A stretch of 64,000 bases of DNA from Thiohalocapsa sp. ML1 (GTDB taxonomy: Bacteria > Pseudomonadota > Gammaproteobacteria > Chromatiales > Chromatiaceae): assembly GCF_001469165.1 (NCBI RefSeq), contig NZ_JABX01000009.1, forward strand, positions 62,001 through 126,000, read 5' to 3'. The translations under genes were made by a program, and so were the position numbers. Positions 51,576 through 59,834 of the stretch are shown one piece after another (the first letter of the stretch is position 1; the number at the start of each line of letters is the position of its first letter). The notes under the pieces were generated by a model. That model did not search any database, was not told the origin of the DNA, and worked only from the letters and a program-made list of their open reading frames with translations.

Positions 51576-52732
51576 CGGTCCGCATCGGCATCGTCGCCAA
51601 CGAGCCCTCCGGCGACCTCCTCGGCGCCGCGCTGGTGCGGGCACTGCGGGAGCTCATGCCGGCGGCCAAGCTGGTCGGCGTCGCCGGCCCGCGCATGCAG
51701 GCCGCGGGCTGTCGCACGCTGATGCCGCAGGAGCGCCTGTCCGTCATGGGGCTGGTGGAGGTGCTGTCGGTGCTGCCGGACCTGTTGCGCGCCCGCGCCG
51801 AGCTGGTCCGGCACTTCGCCGCCGAGCCGCCCGATGTCTTCATCGGCGTCGATGCGCCGGACTTCAACCTCGGCCTGGAGCGGCGCCTGCGGGCGCACGG
51901 CATCCCGACGGTGCACCTCGTGAGCCCGACGGTCTGGGCGTGGCGGCCGGGGCGGGTTGCCGCCATCCGCCGCGCCGTGGACCTGATGCTCTGCATCTTC
52001 CCGTTTGAGGAGGGTTTCTTGCGTGAGCATGGCGTTGCCGCGCACTACATCGGCCACCCGCTCGCCGACGAGATCCCGCTCGAAGATCAGGGGCAGGCGG
52101 CACGCGCGGAGCTGGGCTTCGCTGCCGCGGACACCGTCGTTGCCCTGCTGCCCGGCAGCCGGCGCAGCGAGGTGACGCGGCTCGCGGCGCCTTTGCTTGC
52201 GACCGCGCGCTGGGCCGCCGAGCGGCGGCCGGGGCTGTGCTTCGTCGCGCCGATGGTGAGCGATGGGCTGCGCGAGCTGTTCGCCGCCGAGCAGGCGCGC
52301 TCCGCCCCGGATCTGGCGCTCAAGCTTTGCACCGGGTGCAGCCGCAGCGCCATCGCCGCCGCGGACGTCGTCGTCACCGCCTCCGGCACCGCAACGCTCG
52401 AGACCTTGCTGTTGGGACGGCCGATGCTCGTGGCCTACAAGCTGCACGAGCTGACCTACCGGCTCGTCACCGCGCTCAGGCTCATCCAGGTGCCCTACGC
52501 GGCGATGGCGAACCTGCTGGCGGGCGAGGAGCTGGCGCCGGAGTTCTTGCAGCACCGCTGCGAGGCCGCACTGATGGGGCCGGCGCTGTTGGCCATGCTC
52601 GACGACGCACCGCGCCGCGCCGAGATCCGTGCGCGCTACGCGAGCATCCATGCGAGCCTGCGGCGGGATGCGGCGCGCACCGGCGCACAGCGGATCGCGG
52701 AGCTGATCGCGGCTCGGCAGGCGGCGCGGTGA
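51572..52732 (+). CDS. lpxB: Lipid A disaccharide synthase
   Basis: 386-aa GT-B glycosyltransferase of family GT19, joining UDP-diacylglucosamine and lipid X at the membrane. [80 protein letters not shown] and [20 protein letters not shown]. The GTG start overlaps the lpxA stop, and the stop overlaps the rnhB start region. Confidence 0.96.
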   Translation: MTVRIGIVANEPSGDLLGAALVRALRELMPAAKLVGVAGPRMQAAGCRTLMPQERLSVMGLVEVLSVLPDLLRARAELVRHFAAEPPDVFIGVDAPDFNLGLERRLRAHGIPTVHLVSPTVWAWRPGRVAAIRRAVDLMLCIFPFEEGFLREHGVAAHYIGHPLADEIPLEDQGQAARAELGFAAADTVVALLPGSRRSEVTRLAAPLLATARWAAERRPGLCFVAPMVSDGLRELFAAEQARSAPDLALKLCTGCSRSAIAAADVVVTASGTATLETLLLGRPMLVAYKLHELTYRLVTALRLIQVPYAAMANLLAGEELAPEFLQHRCEAALMGPALLAMLDDAPRRAEIRARYASIHASLRRDAARTGAQRIAELIAARQAAR

Positions 52733-53370
52733 TGGGCGGCGGGCGTTTAATCGCGGCCACCGCGCTGGTCGCTGGCATCGACGAGGCCGGCCGCGGCCCC
52801 CTCGCCGGGCCGGTGTATGCCGCGGCGGTGATCCTGCATCCCCGCCGCATGCCGTTCGGGCTCGATGACTCCAAGCGCCTGACCCCGGCCGCCCGCGAGG
52901 CACTCGTGCCCGAGATCGAAGCGGCGGCACAGGCCCATGCCGTCGCCTGGGCGAGCCCGGCTGAGATCGACGCGCTGAACATCCTGCAGGCCACGCTGCT
53001 CGCCATGCGCCGCGCCGTGCTGGCCCTTAAGCTCACGCCCACCCTGGCGATCGTGGACGGCAACCGCTGCCCGCCAGGGCTGCCCTGCGCGGCCCGCGCC
53101 ATCGTCGGCGGCGATGGCACGGAGCCCGCCATCTGCGCCGCCTCGGTGCTGGCCAAGGTCGCGCGGGATCGGGAGATGTGCCGGCTGGATCAGGCGCATC
53201 CGCAGTACGGCTTTGCGCAGCACAAGGGCTACGGCACGGCCGAGCACCTGGCTGCGCTGCGCGCCCACGGTCCCTGCGCCATCCACCGGCGGTCCTTCGC
53301 GCCGGTGCGTGCATTGCTGGGGCCGGCGGCGGATGGCGCGCCATCGCCGCACGCCGGCCTGCTGCGCTAA
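52732..53370 (+). CDS. rnhB: Ribonuclease HII
   Basis: 212-aa enzyme that cleaves RNA in RNA-DNA hybrids and at misincorporated ribonucleotides. [20 protein letters not shown] has the catalytic Asp17-Glu18, with [40 protein letters not shown] and [20 protein letters not shown] following. The ATG at 52732 follows lpxB directly (a GTG at 52729 is alternative). It is the last gene of the cluster. Where dnaE often follows, a palindromic element is found instead. Confidence 0.94.
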   Translation: MGGGRLIAATALVAGIDEAGRGPLAGPVYAAAVILHPRRMPFGLDDSKRLTPAAREALVPEIEAAAQAHAVAWASPAEIDALNILQATLLAMRRAVLALKLTPTLAIVDGNRCPPGLPCAARAIVGGDGTEPAICAASVLAKVARDREMCRLDQAHPQYGFAQHKGYGTAEHLAALRAHGPCAIHRRSFAPVRALLGPAADGAPSPHAGLLR

Positions 53371-53388
53371 CGGCCATGGCGACCAACC

Positions 53389-53503
53389 TAGATTGCTTGA
53401 CGGCGCCGAATGCTTGCAGATGAGTCAAGTTTCACTTCAACAAGGCGCTTGCAGGCAAAAGGGCCGAGGGCCGAGGCGGCATCCCTTGGCCCTCGGCCCT
53501 TAC
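53389..53503. repeat. Composite palindromic element, copy f (full length)
   Basis: Full leader: TAGATTGCTTGACGGCGCCG, AATGCTTGCAGATGAGTCAA, GGCGCTTGCAGGCAAAA, then hairpin arms GGGCCGAGGGCCGAGG (53461-53476) and CCTTGGCCCTCGGCCC (53484-53499). It is collinear with copy a in the mnh operon and shares the first 20 bp with copies c and d. It lies between convergent rnhB and the BrkB gene and may end both transcripts. Confidence 0.85.
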
Positions 53504-53524
53504 CCAGCAGCGGCCCCGACGCGC

Positions 53525-54892
53525 TCAGGCCGTATCGCCTGGGGCTTGATCCTCCAGCGCGGCCTCGACGGCGAGATCCTTCAGCGTCATCTCGCCGAAC
53601 GCGGCATCGAGGGACTGCTGCATGTGTTGCTCGATCCTGGCAATGCTCGCGGCCACGGGCAGCGCCGCTGCCGCCACCGCGTCCTCACCGAAGCAGCGCA
53701 CGTGGCGCATGAGATCGTGCACGCGCACCTGTTCCGGCGCCCGCGCCGGCACCAGCCGAGGCGGGTCCGTGGCGGTGGGTACGACGAAGCCGCCGTCGAG
53801 GAGCATGCCGACCAGCCTGCGCACGTTTGCGAGCGGCATGCCCACGGCATGGGCGAGGTCGTCTTCGGTAGCGCCCTCGATGCCGGCGAAGTGGCGCTGG
53901 ACGATACGCTGCATGAGCTGCAGCGCGACGCGCTCGCGCAGCCGGTTGCTGAGCCGAACATCGCGCTCGGGGCTCGCCAGGTATTCGGGGTACTGGACGT
54001 AGAACGCGATGTTGGCGCCGATGAGCACGATGAGCCACGCGATGTAGACCCAGATCATGAACAGAATGAGGATCGCCAGACCCGAATAGATGGCCGCATA
54101 GCGCGTAGACCCGGCCATGAACTGCGCAAACAGGTTGCCCGCGGCGAGCCACAAGAGGCCACCGACCGAAGCACCCACCAGTGCCGGCACCAGCCGTACG
54201 CGCGTGTTCGGCACGAAGCTGTAGACGAAGGTGAAGGCCATGGTGATGAGCGCGTAGGGCACCAGCCGCTCCGCGCTTTGCAGCAGGAAGCCGAGCGGCT
54301 CAATGCTGGCGAGCCGCTCGACCAGGGCAGCGCTGCGCAGCGAGGCCGAGGTCGCGATGGCGGAGAAGAGCAGTACCGGACCGACGAGCAGCACGCTCAG
54401 ATAGCGGCTGAAGCGCTCGGCCAGCGGGCGCGGCTTGTCGATGCGCCAGGTCATGTTGAAGACCTGCTCGATTTTCGAGATCAGCGCGATCACCGAGTAA
54501 AGCAGCACCGCGAGCCCGACGGCACCGAGCACGCGCACGTTGGTGTTGTCCACATAGCCGATGAGCCGCTCGGCGATCTCCTGCGCGCCGGCGCCCAACG
54601 GGTGCAGCGTCTGCAGCAGCAGCGGCTCGAGCTGGTTGTGCACGCCGAAGCCCTTCAGCACCGAAAAGCTCACCGCCAACAGCGGCACCAGGCTCAGCAG
54701 CGTCGTGTAGACGAGGCTCATGGCCTCCAGCGACAGCCGCCCGGAGATCAGGTCGCGTCCGAGCGCATGGAACAACCGCAGCGCTGGCCGCACCTGCTGC
54801 TGCCAATGGGGCAGGGACGCCGGATCAGCCCAGAGCAGTTGCTCCCAGAGGCCCGCAACGTCGGGCACGGACGGGGGTCGAAGGGTCGCCAT
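53525..54892 (-). CDS. YihY/BrkB family membrane protein with C-terminal winged-helix-like domain
   Basis: 455-aa protein (family once called RNase BN). Six transmembrane helices in about 50-300: LSLEAMSLVYTTLLSLVPLL, GAVGLAVLLYSVIALISKIE, FNMTWRIDKPRPLAERFSRY and YSGLAILILFMIWVYIAWLI. After about residue 310 a cytoplasmic domain, LMQRIVQRHFAGIEGATEDD then AHAVGMPLANVRRLVGMLLD, looks like a winged helix. The function of the family is not settled; it is not the tRNA-processing RNase. It converges on rnhB. Confidence 0.88.
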   Translation of the reverse strand: MATLRPPSVPDVAGLWEQLLWADPASLPHWQQQVRPALRLFHALGRDLISGRLSLEAMSLVYTTLLSLVPLLAVSFSVLKGFGVHNQLEPLLLQTLHPLGAGAQEIAERLIGYVDNTNVRVLGAVGLAVLLYSVIALISKIEQVFNMTWRIDKPRPLAERFSRYLSVLLVGPVLLFSAIATSASLRSAALVERLASIEPLGFLLQSAERLVPYALITMAFTFVYSFVPNTRVRLVPALVGASVGGLLWLAAGNLFAQFMAGSTRYAAIYSGLAILILFMIWVYIAWLIVLIGANIAFYVQYPEYLASPERDVRLSNRLRERVALQLMQRIVQRHFAGIEGATEDDLAHAVGMPLANVRRLVGMLLDGGFVVPTATDPPRLVPARAPEQVRVHDLMRHVRCFGEDAVAAAALPVAASIARIEQHMQQSLDAAFGEMTLKDLAVEAALEDQAPGDTA

Positions 54893-54948
54893 GTCAACCT
54901 CGCGGGCGTGTTCTACCCGCGTCTGTATCGCCTTGAGGAAGCTCTCGC

Positions 54949-55467
54949 GTGAAGCACTCTACCATTGCCACCCTGCTTCTCCTGCTGGTTGCGATCCGTT
55001 TCAACGTCGCCGCGCAGGCGGCGGAGCCGTTGCTGGATTCGATCCCGGAGCGCCCGCCCGCGCCGGCCTTCGAGCTGCTGGGTCCCGACGGCACCACCCA
55101 CAGCCTGGCGGCCTTGCAGGGCAAGCCCGTCATTGTCAACTTCTGGGCCACCTGGTGCCCGCCGTGCCGGGCCGAGATGCCGTCCATGCAGCGCGCCTGG
55201 GAGCAGCTCAAGGACGATGGCGTGCTGCTCATCGCCATCAACGTCGGCGAGAGCAAGGCCGACATCGACGCCTTTCTCGCCGATGTGCCGGTGAGCTTCC
55301 CGCTGCCGATGGACGAGACCATGGGCGTGTCGCAGGCTTGGCCGATGAAGGGGCTGCCGACGACCTTTGTCGTCGACCCCGAGGGCCGGCTCGTCTACCG
55401 CGCCCAAGGCGAGCGGGAATGGGACGACCCGAAGCTCTTGGACCTCGTGCGGGCGTTGCGGCAGTAA
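54949..55467 (+). CDS. TlpA-family thiol-disulfide protein
   Basis: 172-aa exported thioredoxin-fold protein. The signal peptide (IATLLLLLVAIRFNVAAQAA) is followed by PAFELLGPDGTTHSLAALQG, NFWATWCPPCRAEMPSMQRA with active-site Cys70-x2-Cys73, and MKGLPTTFVVDPEGRLVYRA containing the cis-Pro (LPTT). It probably reduces periplasmic disulfides, for example in cytochrome c maturation. The start is GTG at 54949 with GAGGAA upstream. It is divergent from the BrkB gene. Confidence 0.9.
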   Translation: MKHSTIATLLLLLVAIRFNVAAQAAEPLLDSIPERPPAPAFELLGPDGTTHSLAALQGKPVIVNFWATWCPPCRAEMPSMQRAWEQLKDDGVLLIAINVGESKADIDAFLADVPVSFPLPMDETMGVSQAWPMKGLPTTFVVDPEGRLVYRAQGEREWDDPKLLDLVRALRQ

Positions 55468-55536
55468 GTGACGATGCAAGAATGACCGGTACTGTCGTCA
55501 ACTCGGTGAGCGCGGCGGAATCCGACATTGGGCTGC

Positions 55537-55590
55537 AAAAGGGCCGAGGGCCGAGGGCCAAGGGCGCTCGCCTCGGCCGTTGGCTCAGTA
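55537..55590. repeat. Composite palindromic element, copy g (short)
   Basis: GCTGCAAAAGGGCCGAGGGC begins the left arm and CCTCGGCCGTTGGCTC is an imperfect right arm. Most of the leader is missing. It sits between convergent tlpA-like and GH100 genes. Confidence 0.7.
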
Positions 55591-55618
55591 GTGGCAACGG
55601 TTTTCCCGGCAATCACCG

Positions 55619-57001
55619 TCAGCCGGCCGCCTCGCGCTGGTCCACGGCGCAGAACAGATCGAGCAGCGTCTCGTCCTCCGCGAGCTTGTGCCCCAGGATA
55701 TAGCCCGCCGCGGACCAGACCTGGTTCAGGTGCGCGCGCCGGCCGATGAGGTTGCCGGCGCGCCCGTCGTAGTATTCCGGCCATTTCGCCTGCGGCAGGG
55801 CGCGGTCGGCGCCGTCGAGGGCGAGCTGCGCGAGGTCGCCGCGGCCCGTTTTCATTGCCGCGGCGACGAAGGCCCAGATCAGCACCGGCCAGTTGCCGCC
55901 GTTGTGATAGGACCAGGGCACGTTCTTCGGATCGCTGCCGGTCATGAAGACCCATTCCTTGCCCGCCACGGCGGGATACACGAGCTTCGCCGGCATGTTG
56001 CCGATGAGGTCGTCCCAGCGGTCTTGGTAGAGCCGCATGATGCCTTGGCCCTCGCGCGGGCTGGTGATGCCGAAGATGATGGCGAGCAGGTTGCCGAGTG
56101 CGAAGAAACGAAAGTCCATGCGCCCGGGGCCCAGATTGCCGACCAGATAGCCCGAGCGCGGCGGCAGCCAGTCCACGACCCAGTCCGGGATGGACTCCGG
56201 GTAGATGTTCAGCATGTTGATGCTGCCGGAGCCGAACTCCTCGGTGCGGTAGCGGTGGATCTCGTTCAGGCGCTCCATATCCAGCCAATAGAAGAGCTGG
56301 ACATAGTTGCGCAGCATGTTCGTGCGCTTTTCGGCCAACGCCAGCAGGGTATGGGACTCGGGCGTATCGCGCAGCAGCTCGATGGCGCTGACCAGCATGC
56401 CGTAGAACAGCGATTGGATCTCCAGCGGGTGGCCATAGACGCCCATGCGCCGGTCGATCATGAACGACCCGTCCGGCACCAGCAGCGTCGGAAAGACCTC
56501 GAATCCCTCCCGCAGCGTCAGCTCCAGCACGCCGCGCAGCGCCCGCTGCACCTCCGGCTCCGCGGCGAGTGCCTTGTCGCCGGTGGCGCGACAGTAGATG
56601 TTGAGCAAAATCACCCACCACATCATCGCGTCCACCGGCGCGACGCGGCCGATGGCGTGGTCGCCGAAGTCCGCGCGGATGCGCTCCCGGCCCGTCTCGT
56701 CGGTGGTGACGCGGAAGCTCGCCGGCAGCACGGCGGGCTCGATCTGATGGCCGTGGATGCGCTGGTGCTGGCTGCGGAGCTTCAGCACCGTGCGCAGGAA
56801 GTTCCGCACGATGGCGGGCTGGCCGTCGGCGAGGAACACCAGCGCGGAGGGCACGAAGTCGCGCACGAAGCAGTCGTGATAGTTCTCCGCCTCGGCACCA
56901 TAGGTGGCGACGGCGGCGACGGTGCCCACCGGCTCGCCGCCGCAGGTCATGACGGAGCTGTGTAACAGCTCGTAGGCGGATGCGAGGGCGTCTGCGTTCA
57001 A
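55619..57001 (-). CDS. GH100 alkaline/neutral invertase-like glycoside hydrolase
   Basis: 460-aa cytosolic (alpha/alpha)6-barrel enzyme of the GH100 type, which hydrolyses sucrose. NYHDCFVRDFVPSALVFLAD is a characteristic N-terminal block. GRVAPVDAMMWWVILLNIYC, DGSFMIDRRMGVYGHPLEIQ, SLFYGMLVSAIELL and WSYHNGGNWPVLIWAFVAAA complete the fold. Homologues occur in cyanobacteria, plants and some proteobacteria. Halophilic purple bacteria accumulate sucrose as a solute, so a role in sucrose turnover is plausible. The start is a TTG at 57001 with GGAG upstream, since upstream codons overlap the next gene. No sucrose synthase or phosphatase gene is adjacent. Confidence 0.85.
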   Translation of the reverse strand: MNADALASAYELLHSSVMTCGGEPVGTVAAVATYGAEAENYHDCFVRDFVPSALVFLADGQPAIVRNFLRTVLKLRSQHQRIHGHQIEPAVLPASFRVTTDETGRERIRADFGDHAIGRVAPVDAMMWWVILLNIYCRATGDKALAAEPEVQRALRGVLELTLREGFEVFPTLLVPDGSFMIDRRMGVYGHPLEIQSLFYGMLVSAIELLRDTPESHTLLALAEKRTNMLRNYVQLFYWLDMERLNEIHRYRTEEFGSGSINMLNIYPESIPDWVVDWLPPRSGYLVGNLGPGRMDFRFFALGNLLAIIFGITSPREGQGIMRLYQDRWDDLIGNMPAKLVYPAVAGKEWVFMTGSDPKNVPWSYHNGGNWPVLIWAFVAAAMKTGRGDLAQLALDGADRALPQAKWPEYYDGRAGNLIGRRAHLNQVWSAAGYILGHKLAEDETLLDLFCAVDQREAAG

Positions 57002-57069
57002 AGCGCGGGCTCCGATTCTTCGATTGAGTGGGGCGACAGCGCGCGCTGCGGTTGTCCGCGCGGGTCTTG

Positions 57070-57468
57070 TCAGTCCAGCGCCTCGCCGATGAGGCGCTCG
57101 CTCAGCGAAAGCACGGCCAGGGTGAGGCCCAGCAGCGCGAGGGCAAGCAACAGATACCACAGCCGCGCAAGCTGCCGCCGGAGCCGGCCCCAGCCGTGCA
57201 GCTCCGCCGTCGGCGCCGGCGGCACGGCCGCGAAGGTATCGATGAACAGCCACGCGCAGAGGCACCAGAGTCCGCCGGCAATCGCCGGCATTAGCACGCC
57301 GTCGCCACTCTGCGGGTCGCCGAAGACCACGAGTGCCGTGGCCAGCGCAAAGAGCACGAGCCCCGCCGCGGCCAGTGCCGGCTTGAGCCCGCCGAGCCGC
57401 CGGGCAACGCCTTGCAGCCGATCGAGCATCTGCATCGCTCGGGTGCCGATGGAAGGGCGCGGGTGCAT
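57070..57468 (-). CDS. Hypothetical three-helix membrane protein
   Basis: 132-aa protein with transmembrane segments ALAAAGLVLFALATALVVF, LMPAIAGGLWCLCAWLFIDT and WYLLLALALLGLTLAVLSLS, and a basic N-terminus. No family is recognised. The ATG at 57468 is used; ATGs 33 and 39 bp later are possible. It is 80 bp downstream of the RRM gene, with a hairpin between. Confidence 0.55.
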   Translation of the reverse strand: MHPRPSIGTRAMQMLDRLQGVARRLGGLKPALAAAGLVLFALATALVVFGDPQSGDGVLMPAIAGGLWCLCAWLFIDTFAAVPPAPTAELHGWGRLRRQLARLWYLLLALALLGLTLAVLSLSERLIGEALD

Positions 57469-57493
57469 CGCCGGTCGAGACTGACTCGCTTGA

Positions 57494-57545
57494 AGGGCTC
57501 TGAGGGGGCTGCGCGCCGAGGAACCCTCCTCGGCGAAGCCCTGGC
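57494..57545. repeat. Hairpin related to the GGCCGAGG family (degenerate copy h)
   Basis: GCCGAGGA and TCCTCGGC form a perfect 8-bp stem with an ACCC loop, flanked by AGGGCT and AGCCCT outer arms. It lies between the RRM gene and the membrane-protein gene. Confidence 0.55.
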
Positions 57546-57548
57546 TCG

Positions 57549-57800
57549 CTACGTGAAGAGCGGCACGTAAGCCGTCAGCGTCCGCTCCCGGAACCGCTTG
57601 CCGTTGATGCCGGCCGCGATCCGATCCGTGCCGGCGCGATCGAGCTGCGGCAGCTCCAGCACCGCCGCGACCTTGTCCGGGTCGCCCTCGCGGTTCAGCG
57701 TCACCTTGGGTGCCTCGGCGCCGCCGTCGCGCGCGAGCTGCTCGATCTCTTCGGCGCTGATGTCCGGCGGCAGGTTGCCGATCAAGATGCGGTGGGTCAT
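57549..57800 (-). CDS. Small RRM-like RNA-binding protein
   Basis: 83-aa protein with one RNA-recognition-motif-like fold: HRILIGNLPPDISAEEIEQL (RNP2-like ILIGNLP), then KVTLNREGDPDKVAAVLELP and INGKRFRERTLTAYVP. The RNP1 aromatic pattern is weak. It could bind RNA in the cytoplasm. The ATG overlaps the stop of the preceding exported-protein gene (ATGA), an odd pairing of a periplasmic and an RNA-binding product. Confidence 0.7.
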   Translation of the reverse strand: MTHRILIGNLPPDISAEEIEQLARDGGAEAPKVTLNREGDPDKVAAVLELPQLDRAGTDRIAAGINGKRFRERTLTAYVPLFT

Positions 57801-58246
57801 GGGGTGGGCCTCCGGTGGCTGGGTGGTGCGCTCGGATCATACGGCGTCAAGACCTCGAAGGGCAGGTAGCCTAGGTTGGCCGCCGCCGCGGCGTCCGCCG
57901 CGTCGATGCTGAAGACGTGGATCTCGCCGCTGGGTGCGCCGCAGACTTGGGCGTACATCCTGCCGTCACTCGTCGTCTCGGCCGCGTGCACGTCGATGCC
58001 GGCGGCGGTCAGCGCCTGCTGCATGTCGGCGAGCGGCGTGCCGCTGTCCGGCTCGCACTGAATACTGCCGGTGGGCTTGAAGACCTTGATCTCTGCTTCC
58101 TTGATCTCTGCTTCCTCGATCTCTGCCGCCTCGCCCGGGTCTTCCGCCGACGCCGAGACGGGCAGCGCGGCGATGCCGAGCAGCGCGACGAGCGCCACGA
58201 CGGGCGCCGAGACGGGTACGGCGCGCAAGGAAGCGGGCTTCGACAT
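57797..58246 (-). CDS. Hypothetical exported protein
   Basis: 149-aa protein with a signal peptide (VSAPVVALVALLGIAALPVS, cleavage near ASA-ED). A short acidic/basic repeat IEEAEIKEAEIKVFK (from a duplicated 15-bp DNA unit) precedes a small domain containing two cysteines (SIQCEPDSGTPLADMQQALT; YAQVCGAPSGEIHVFSIDAA), likely a disulfide. No family is recognised. It is divergent from ubiG. Confidence 0.6.
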   Translation of the reverse strand: MSKPASLRAVPVSAPVVALVALLGIAALPVSASAEDPGEAAEIEEAEIKEAEIKVFKPTGSIQCEPDSGTPLADMQQALTAAGIDVHAAETTSDGRMYAQVCGAPSGEIHVFSIDAADAAAAANLGYLPFEVLTPYDPSAPPSHRRPTP

Positions 58247-58382
58247 GGCAGTGATGCTCCGACCGATTGGGTTCGGTCGATTGTAGCGAAGCGCCGCGCC
58301 CGCCGCGCCGGCCGGTTGCAATGCCCGCGGCCGGTCCAGATATCCCCGTCCATCGCAACGTTTCCGCTGCCCTGAGGCCCCC

Positions 58383-59144
58383 ATGACCGCCGTCCACCTC
58401 ACCGCGCCGGACATCGACCCGCGCGAGGTCGAATACTTCGAGAAGTTGGCCCACCGTTGGTGGGACGAGCAGGGTCCCTTCTGGCCGCTGCATAAGCTGA
58501 ACGCCTTCCGGCTCGATTACGTCCGCGACCGGCTCTGCGCCGCCTTCGGCCGCGACCCGGCGGCCGAGCGTCCGCTGGAGGGTCTCAGTGTGCTGGACAT
58601 CGGCTGCGGCGGCGGCATCCTGAGCGAGTCCGTGCACGCGCTCGGCGCCCGGGTCACCGGCACCGAGATCACCGAGAAGAACGTCCGCGTCGCCGAGATC
58701 CACGCCGGCTGGAGCGGAGCCGACATCGACTACCGGCTCATCACCGCCGACGACCTAGCGGCCACCGGTGCGAGCTTCGACGCGGTGCTGAACATGGAGG
58801 TCGTCGAGCACGTCGAGCACCTGCCGGACTTTCTCGCGAGCTGCGCACGGCTCGTGCGCCCGGGCGGCGTCATGGTGGTCGCGACCATCAACCGCACCGT
58901 CGCCGCTTGGCTCACGGCCATCATCGGTGCCGAGTACGTGCTGCGCTGGCTGCCGAAGGGCACCCATCACTACCGCAAGCTGGTGCAGCCGCGGCAGCTC
59001 ATCGACGGGCTCGGCAAGGACTTTCGCGTCATCCACCAGACCGGCGTGCGCGTGAACCCGTTCAACCGCGCCTTCTCCTTCAGCAACTACAAGGGCGTCA
59101 ACTACATGATGGTGTTCCAGCGCGCCGCCCCGGGAGGGGCCTGA
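58383..59144 (+). CDS. ubiG: Ubiquinone biosynthesis O-methyltransferase
   Basis: 253-aa SAM-dependent enzyme for both O-methylation steps of ubiquinone synthesis. VEYFEKLAHRWWDEQGPFWP, PLHKLNAFRLDYVRDRL, SVLDIGCGGGILSESVHALG (motif I), NMEVVEHVEHLPDFLASCAR and YVLRWLPKGTHHYRKLVQPR are all typical. The ATG is at 58383. Its neighbourhood with mtaD and mtnA is like that in Pseudomonas. Confidence 0.95.
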   Translation: MTAVHLTAPDIDPREVEYFEKLAHRWWDEQGPFWPLHKLNAFRLDYVRDRLCAAFGRDPAAERPLEGLSVLDIGCGGGILSESVHALGARVTGTEITEKNVRVAEIHAGWSGADIDYRLITADDLAATGASFDAVLNMEVVEHVEHLPDFLASCARLVRPGGVMVVATINRTVAAWLTAIIGAEYVLRWLPKGTHHYRKLVQPRQLIDGLGKDFRVIHQTGVRVNPFNRAFSFSNYKGVNYMMVFQRAAPGGA

Positions 59145-59147
59145 GCC

Positions 59148-59759
59148 ATGCATATCGCGTTATTCGGTGCGACCGGCGGCACGGGCCGCGAGGTGCTGGA
59201 GCAGGCACTCGCGGCGGGTCACGAAGTCAAGGCCCTGGCGCGCGACCCGTCCAAGCTCGTGCCCCGCGACGGCCTCACCGTCATCCCCGGCGATGTGCTC
59301 GATCAGGCCGCCGCCGATGCCTGCGTCGAGGGCACCGACGCCGTGATCTGCGTGCTCGGCACCAGGCCCGGCAACGAGCCCGTCGAGGCCCCCGGCACCG
59401 AGCGCATCCTAGCCGCGATGGCCAAGCACGGCGTCAAGCGTCTCATCGCCGTCAGCTCCATGGGCGTCGGCGACAGCATCGAGCAGATCAACCTCGCCTT
59501 CCGCGTCATCATGAACCTGACGCTCAAGCGCATTATGCAGGCCAAAGAAGCACAGGAACGCCTCATCATGGCGAGCGACACGGACTGGACCATCGTCCGC
59601 CCCGGCGGCCTCACCGATGGCCCGCGCACCGGCAACTACCGAGCCGGCACCGACAAGTCCATCAAGGCGGGGCGCGTTGCGCGTGCCGACGTGGCCGAAT
59701 ACGTGCTGAGGCAGCTCGCCGACGACGGCTGCGTCCGCCAGGCGCCGTCCATCAGTTGA
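59148..59759 (+). CDS. NAD(P)-binding oxidoreductase of the atypical SDR type
   Basis: 203-aa Rossmann protein: MHIALFGATGGTGREVLEQA, VKALARDPSKLVPRDGLTVI and AVICVLGTRPGNEPVEAPGT. The YxxxK of classical SDRs is absent, as in NmrA/BLVRB-like atypical members (LIMASDTDWTIVRPGGLTDG). Substrate is unknown. It starts three bases after ubiG, so likely cotranscribed. Confidence 0.85.
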   Translation: MHIALFGATGGTGREVLEQALAAGHEVKALARDPSKLVPRDGLTVIPGDVLDQAAADACVEGTDAVICVLGTRPGNEPVEAPGTERILAAMAKHGVKRLIAVSSMGVGDSIEQINLAFRVIMNLTLKRIMQAKEAQERLIMASDTDWTIVRPGGLTDGPRTGNYRAGTDKSIKAGRVARADVAEYVLRQLADDGCVRQAPSIS

Positions 59760-59834
59760 CCGCGCAGCGCCGGCTTGACCCCCGCGCAACCCGCTGCTGC
59801 AATGCGGCAACCCGCTCCGACCGGGACCGAAGCC

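Noticed and set aside
53114-54952. 612-codon plus-strand frame opposite the BrkB/YihY gene
   Set aside because: It runs through rnhB, a palindromic repeat and the antisense of a clear membrane-protein gene, so it is not coding.
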